Part shown: one piece after another, positions 5,137 to 7,998 of the stretch
Position numbering within the stretch: the stretch's first letter is position 1
Layout: every line of letters begins with the position of its first letter
The notes under the pieces: generated by a model
What the model was told of the DNA's origin: nothing
The model's database searches: none
Seen by the model: the letters and a program-made list of their open reading frames with translations, nothing else
Assembly: GCA_024277695.1 (NCBI GenBank)
Contig: JAJRUR010000178.1
Coordinates: 1-7,998, forward strand
Reading direction: 5' to 3'
Source: Bacteroidota bacterium
GTDB taxonomy: Bacteria; Bacteroidota; Bacteroidia; Chitinophagales; Saprospiraceae
DNA length: 7,998 nucleotides
Program-made: the position numbers and the translations under genes

Positions 5137-7287
5137 ATGTACAACAAGCGCGCACACTACGTCAAAGAATTTATCCTCCATACCAGAAGAAATATATTTC
5201 TCACTGGACGTGCCGGTACCGGTAAGACTACTCTATTGCATCAGATCATCAAAGAAACAAAAAAAAATACCATCGTCGTCGCTCCGACCGGAGTTGCTGC
5301 CATTCAAGCGGGCGGAACCACTATTCACTCCATGTTTCAGCTGCCTATCAGCACTTTTATACCCACCAATGATGCTGTAGATCCTCAATATTTTACGAAC
5401 CGCCGAGAGCTTGCTATCAAGCAGAAAATGCGCAAAAATCGCAGAAATCTTTTGATGGAACTCGATCTGTTGATCATAGACGAAATCAGTATGGTCAGAG
5501 CTGATCTGCTCGATGCGGTAGATATTACTTTACGTAGAGTGCGCAAAAATTCTGAGGCTTTCGGAGGAGTACAAGTCTTGGTGATTGGGGATTTGTTTCA
5601 GTTGGCACCAGTTGTAAAACCACATACTTGGCAGATCTTGAGTCAGTATTATGAAACGCCATTCTTTTTTTCGTCCCGCGCTTGGAAATCAGCTAAATAC
5701 CTCAAAATCGAACTCAAGAAGATATATCGACAAGAAGATCCCATCTTCATCGATATCCTAAACCACATCCGCAATGGGACGGCTACTGATGATGACTTGA
5801 GACGACTCAATGAGCAAAATAATCAACAATTTGAGTCAAAGGACACCATCACATTGACTACCCACAATCGAAAGGCTCAAGCTATCAATGCACGCGAACT
5901 CCAAAAACTTGACACTACACGTTATCTGCTCGAGGCAAAAATAGAGGGGCAGTTCAATGAGACAGCATATCCAGTCCAAGATGTATTGGAGTTCAAAAAA
6001 GGATGCCAAGTTATGTTTATCCGCAATGACCCTGAAGGGATGTATTTCAATGGTAAGATCGGAACGATTACCCACAAAATAGACGAAACATTGTTCGTAC
6101 GCTGCGAAGACGACTTGGAGATCTGTGTAGAGCCCGTCGAGTGGAAAAATATATCCTACAAACTCAATGCACAGACCAATAAAATCGATCAAAAAGAATT
6201 GGGTAGCTTTGTCCAGTATCCGCTAAAACTCGCTTGGGCAGTTACCGTACACAAAAGTCAAGGCTTGACCTTTGATCGGGTGATCCTTGATCTCGAAGAC
6301 AGTTTTGCTCCCGGTCAACTGTATGTCGCCTTGAGTAGATGTCGCAGCCTGCAAGGGATGAGCCTCTCCTCTCAGATCAATGCGCAGAATGTGATTATTG
6401 ATCAACGTATCAAAAAATATTATGATCAAGACATCGACGATGAACTCCTCGATGAAGAACTTAAAAGAGCCATCGACGAATTTGACGATTACAAGTGTAA
6501 GTCGCGTTTTGATTTGACGAAAGTCTCCAATCGAATCGAAGGCTGGCGTGAGAGCATTGCCCTTAGAAAAATAACCGAAAAAGGCAAGACCTATCGACGG
6601 ATAAAAGCAGTGCAGAATCAACTGGATAAACTGCAAAAAATCAAAATATCTTTTGACAAACAGCTCGATGCTCTTATGGTGCAAGCGCATACCGAAGAAG
6701 GTATTCGTATTGTTATCGAGCGATGCCACAAAGCGATAGAATATTTTACTGACCAAGTCCACGACGAGGTACTGCTGCCGATACAAGCTCATAGAGATAA
6801 GTATGCCCAACACCCAAAGACCGGTAGCTATATCAAAGAACTAGACCAAGTACTCCACATCCTATGGCTTTGGATAGAAGCCCTCTACAGATTAGAGTAC
6901 CGAGATCAAGTCGTCTTTGGCGATCAGCCCAAACACAAAAGAAAAATAAAAAATACACCAGCGTCTCCTAAAAGTCGTCCATCCAAAGGAGCAACGTATG
7001 CCACCACTCTGGATTTATGGCAACAAGGCAAAACAATCGATGAGATAGCCAAAGAACGTAATCTCACAGTGGGGACTATACGAAGTCATCTCGGCAAATG
7101 GCTCGCTCAGGGAAAGATACAGATCACAGAACTCATCCCTCCAAATCGTCTCGAAAAAATAAAAAACCATCTATCCGGCTATGCGCCAGATACTTCACTC
7201 AGTATCTTGGTCAATGAATCCAATTTTGGCTTGGAGTATTACGAAATCCGCTGGTATCGATATGCTTCGGCTACAACACCATCTTAA
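5137..7287 (+). CDS. PIF1-like superfamily 1 DNA helicase with C-terminal helix-turn-helix
   Basis: This 716-residue ATP-dependent helicase is of the PIF1/RecD-like branch of superfamily 1, which unwinds DNA 5' to 3' and can clear structured DNA. Numbered from the ATG at 5137, the motifs are: Walker A GRAGTGKT at 24-31, then APTGVAA and TTIHSMFQL; Walker B DLLIIDEIS with Asp115-Glu116; GDLFQLAPV at 151-159; VTVHKSQGLTFD at 369-380; and LYVALSRCRS at 395-404 with the arginine finger. A charged, probably coiled-coil stretch (about 470-560) follows, then a basic linker (593-618), then a helix-turn-helix domain (about 620-665, TIDEIAKERNLTVGTIRSHL) like that on some RecQ and Bacteroidota PIF1-like proteins, probably for DNA binding. 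TTG 5125 would add four residues; the ATG is preferred. All core motifs are intact. The hydrolase gene starts 16 bp after the stop, suggesting co-transcription. Confidence 0.94.
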   Translation: MYNKRAHYVKEFILHTRRNIFLTGRAGTGKTTLLHQIIKETKKNTIVVAPTGVAAIQAGGTTIHSMFQLPISTFIPTNDAVDPQYFTNRRELAIKQKMRKNRRNLLMELDLLIIDEISMVRADLLDAVDITLRRVRKNSEAFGGVQVLVIGDLFQLAPVVKPHTWQILSQYYETPFFFSSRAWKSAKYLKIELKKIYRQEDPIFIDILNHIRNGTATDDDLRRLNEQNNQQFESKDTITLTTHNRKAQAINARELQKLDTTRYLLEAKIEGQFNETAYPVQDVLEFKKGCQVMFIRNDPEGMYFNGKIGTITHKIDETLFVRCEDDLEICVEPVEWKNISYKLNAQTNKIDQKELGSFVQYPLKLAWAVTVHKSQGLTFDRVILDLEDSFAPGQLYVALSRCRSLQGMSLSSQINAQNVIIDQRIKKYYDQDIDDELLDEELKRAIDEFDDYKCKSRFDLTKVSNRIEGWRESIALRKITEKGKTYRRIKAVQNQLDKLQKIKISFDKQLDALMVQAHTEEGIRIVIERCHKAIEYFTDQVHDEVLLPIQAHRDKYAQHPKTGSYIKELDQVLHILWLWIEALYRLEYRDQVVFGDQPKHKRKIKNTPASPKSRPSKGATYATTLDLWQQGKTIDEIAKERNLTVGTIRSHLGKWLAQGKIQITELIPPNRLEKIKNHLSGYAPDTSLSILVNESNFGLEYYEIRWYRYASATTPS

Positions 7288-7303
7288 GCTACAAATACCC
7301 AAT

Positions 7304-7998
7304 ATGAACTTGTATCACAAAATTATCGGACAAGGTGAACCCATCATAATATTGCATGGACTTTTTGGCAATTCGGATAATTGGAGAAGTATCGCCAAAG
7401 TCTTGGCCGAATCATATCAGATTGTTTTGGTAGATCTGCGAAATCATGGCAGGTCACCCCATAGTGATCATTTTGACTATAATCTGATGGCCGAGGATGT
7501 AGCTGAGCTACTCCGGTCATCTTGGATGTATGGAGTCACACTTCTCGGGCACTCTATGGGTGCAAAAGTAGCCATGCAGCTCGCTGTCCGGTATCCTGAA
7601 TTGGTCAAAAGAATGATCAGCATAGATATGTCTTATCGAGCGTATCTGCCTCAGCATATAGAGATTATGGAAGCTATGCGCGCCTTAGATCTGGATACGG
7701 AGCATCGAAGAGTGATCGACCGGCAATTGAGTCAAGCAATTGAGTCCTATGCCATCCGACAGTTTTTGCTCAAAAATCTAAAACGAAAAAAAGAGGGTGG
7801 ATTTATGTGGAAGATGAACCTAGAGGCAATCTATAAGCATTATGATGAAATCTTAAAACCCATCGAATGGCCTGAGGACTACGAATTAGCGACATTGTTT
7901 ATACGAGGCGAAGCTTCGGATTATATCACAAAAACAGACATAGAGGATATACGATCACGCATCCAAGGAGCAAAAATAATCACTATAGCACAAGCAGG
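7304..7998 (+). CDS. Alpha/beta hydrolase, YbfF/ABHD11-like esterase (3' end outside window)
   Basis: The first 231 residues are present; the frame is open to the window end. It starts MNLYHKIIGQGEPIIILHGL. The oxyanion-hole segment HGLFGNSDNW lies at 18-27, VDLRNHGRSPHS follows, and the nucleophile elbow GHSMG at 82-86 places the catalytic Ser84. Asp108 in ISIDMS sits where YbfF carries its acid. The visible end, TIAQAG, should be followed at once by the catalytic histidine of the family's GHW motif, just past the edge. YbfF-type enzymes hydrolyse short-chain acyl esters and thioesters in the cytosol; the true substrate here is unknown. An abhydrolase of another subgroup is possible, but HGLFGNSDNW and LRNHGRS are characteristic of this one. 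It sits 16 bp behind the helicase gene, so it is probably in the same operon, with no evident functional link. Confidence 0.93.
   Translation, partial: MNLYHKIIGQGEPIIILHGLFGNSDNWRSIAKVLAESYQIVLVDLRNHGRSPHSDHFDYNLMAEDVAELLRSSWMYGVTLLGHSMGAKVAMQLAVRYPELVKRMISIDMSYRAYLPQHIEIMEAMRALDLDTEHRRVIDRQLSQAIESYAIRQFLLKNLKRKKEGGFMWKMNLEAIYKHYDEILKPIEWPEDYELATLFIRGEASDYITKTDIEDIRSRIQGAKIITIAQA

Noticed and set aside
6223..6813. Minus-strand frame of 196 codons opposite the helicase
   Set aside because: It lies entirely inside the conserved helicase gene and has no independent support.
4064..7998. A new defence or mobile system built from the short ssb, membrane protein, helicase and hydrolase
   Set aside because: The genes face different directions with separate promoters, each has a plausible housekeeping role, and no nuclease, toxin, sensor or phage-related gene accompanies them. 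The grouping is noted only as something to compare across genomes.

Overview
The window looks like a chromosomal segment of a Bacteroidota bacterium, possibly of the Saprospiria/Chitinophagia side of the phylum, though that finer placement is a guess. The signs are a GldE-type CNNM/CBS membrane protein directly after a full-length ssb (a common Bacteroidota gene pair), promoter-like elements of the Bacteroidota type (-7 TAnnTTTG, -33 TTTG), A/T-rich leaders without a clear Shine-Dalgarno sequence, a PIF1-like helicase with a C-terminal helix-turn-helix, and the low-complexity interspersed repeats frequent in these genomes.

Layout. 61-1984 (+): a full-length single-stranded DNA-binding protein with the acidic DDLPF tip, then gldE, which starts at TTG. 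2076-2813 (+): a peptidase E-type aspartyl dipeptidase with its whole catalytic triad, behind a perfect TAATTTTG element. 2814-3414: about 600 bp with no credible gene, filled by two long copies and one truncated copy of a composite GC-rich repeat, with a different palindrome-bounded element between the long copies. 3415-3654 (-): a small single-pass membrane protein whose stop codon lies 14 bp from the last repeat. 3655-4063: A/T-rich divergent intergenic region. 4064-4405 (+): a second, short ssb paralogue with no C-terminal tail. 4444-4869 (-): a four-helix membrane protein convergent with it, with a GC-rich hairpin at the junction. 4870-5136: divergent intergenic region with a good minus-strand promoter. 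5137-7287 (+): the PIF1-like helicase. 7304-7998 (+): an alpha/beta hydrolase of the YbfF/ABHD11 type, 16 bp behind the helicase and cut by the window end before its catalytic histidine.

Working together. Three genes act on single-stranded DNA (two SSBs and the helicase), but they sit in separate transcription units and the window gives no direct proof of one pathway. The full-length SSB can recruit partners through its tip; the tailless one should only coat DNA. The rest is housekeeping or membrane function. I do not see a defence system, CRISPR array, transposase, integrase or prophage. The most unusual parts are the composite repeat array, the two contrasting SSBs, and the two unrecognised small membrane proteins.
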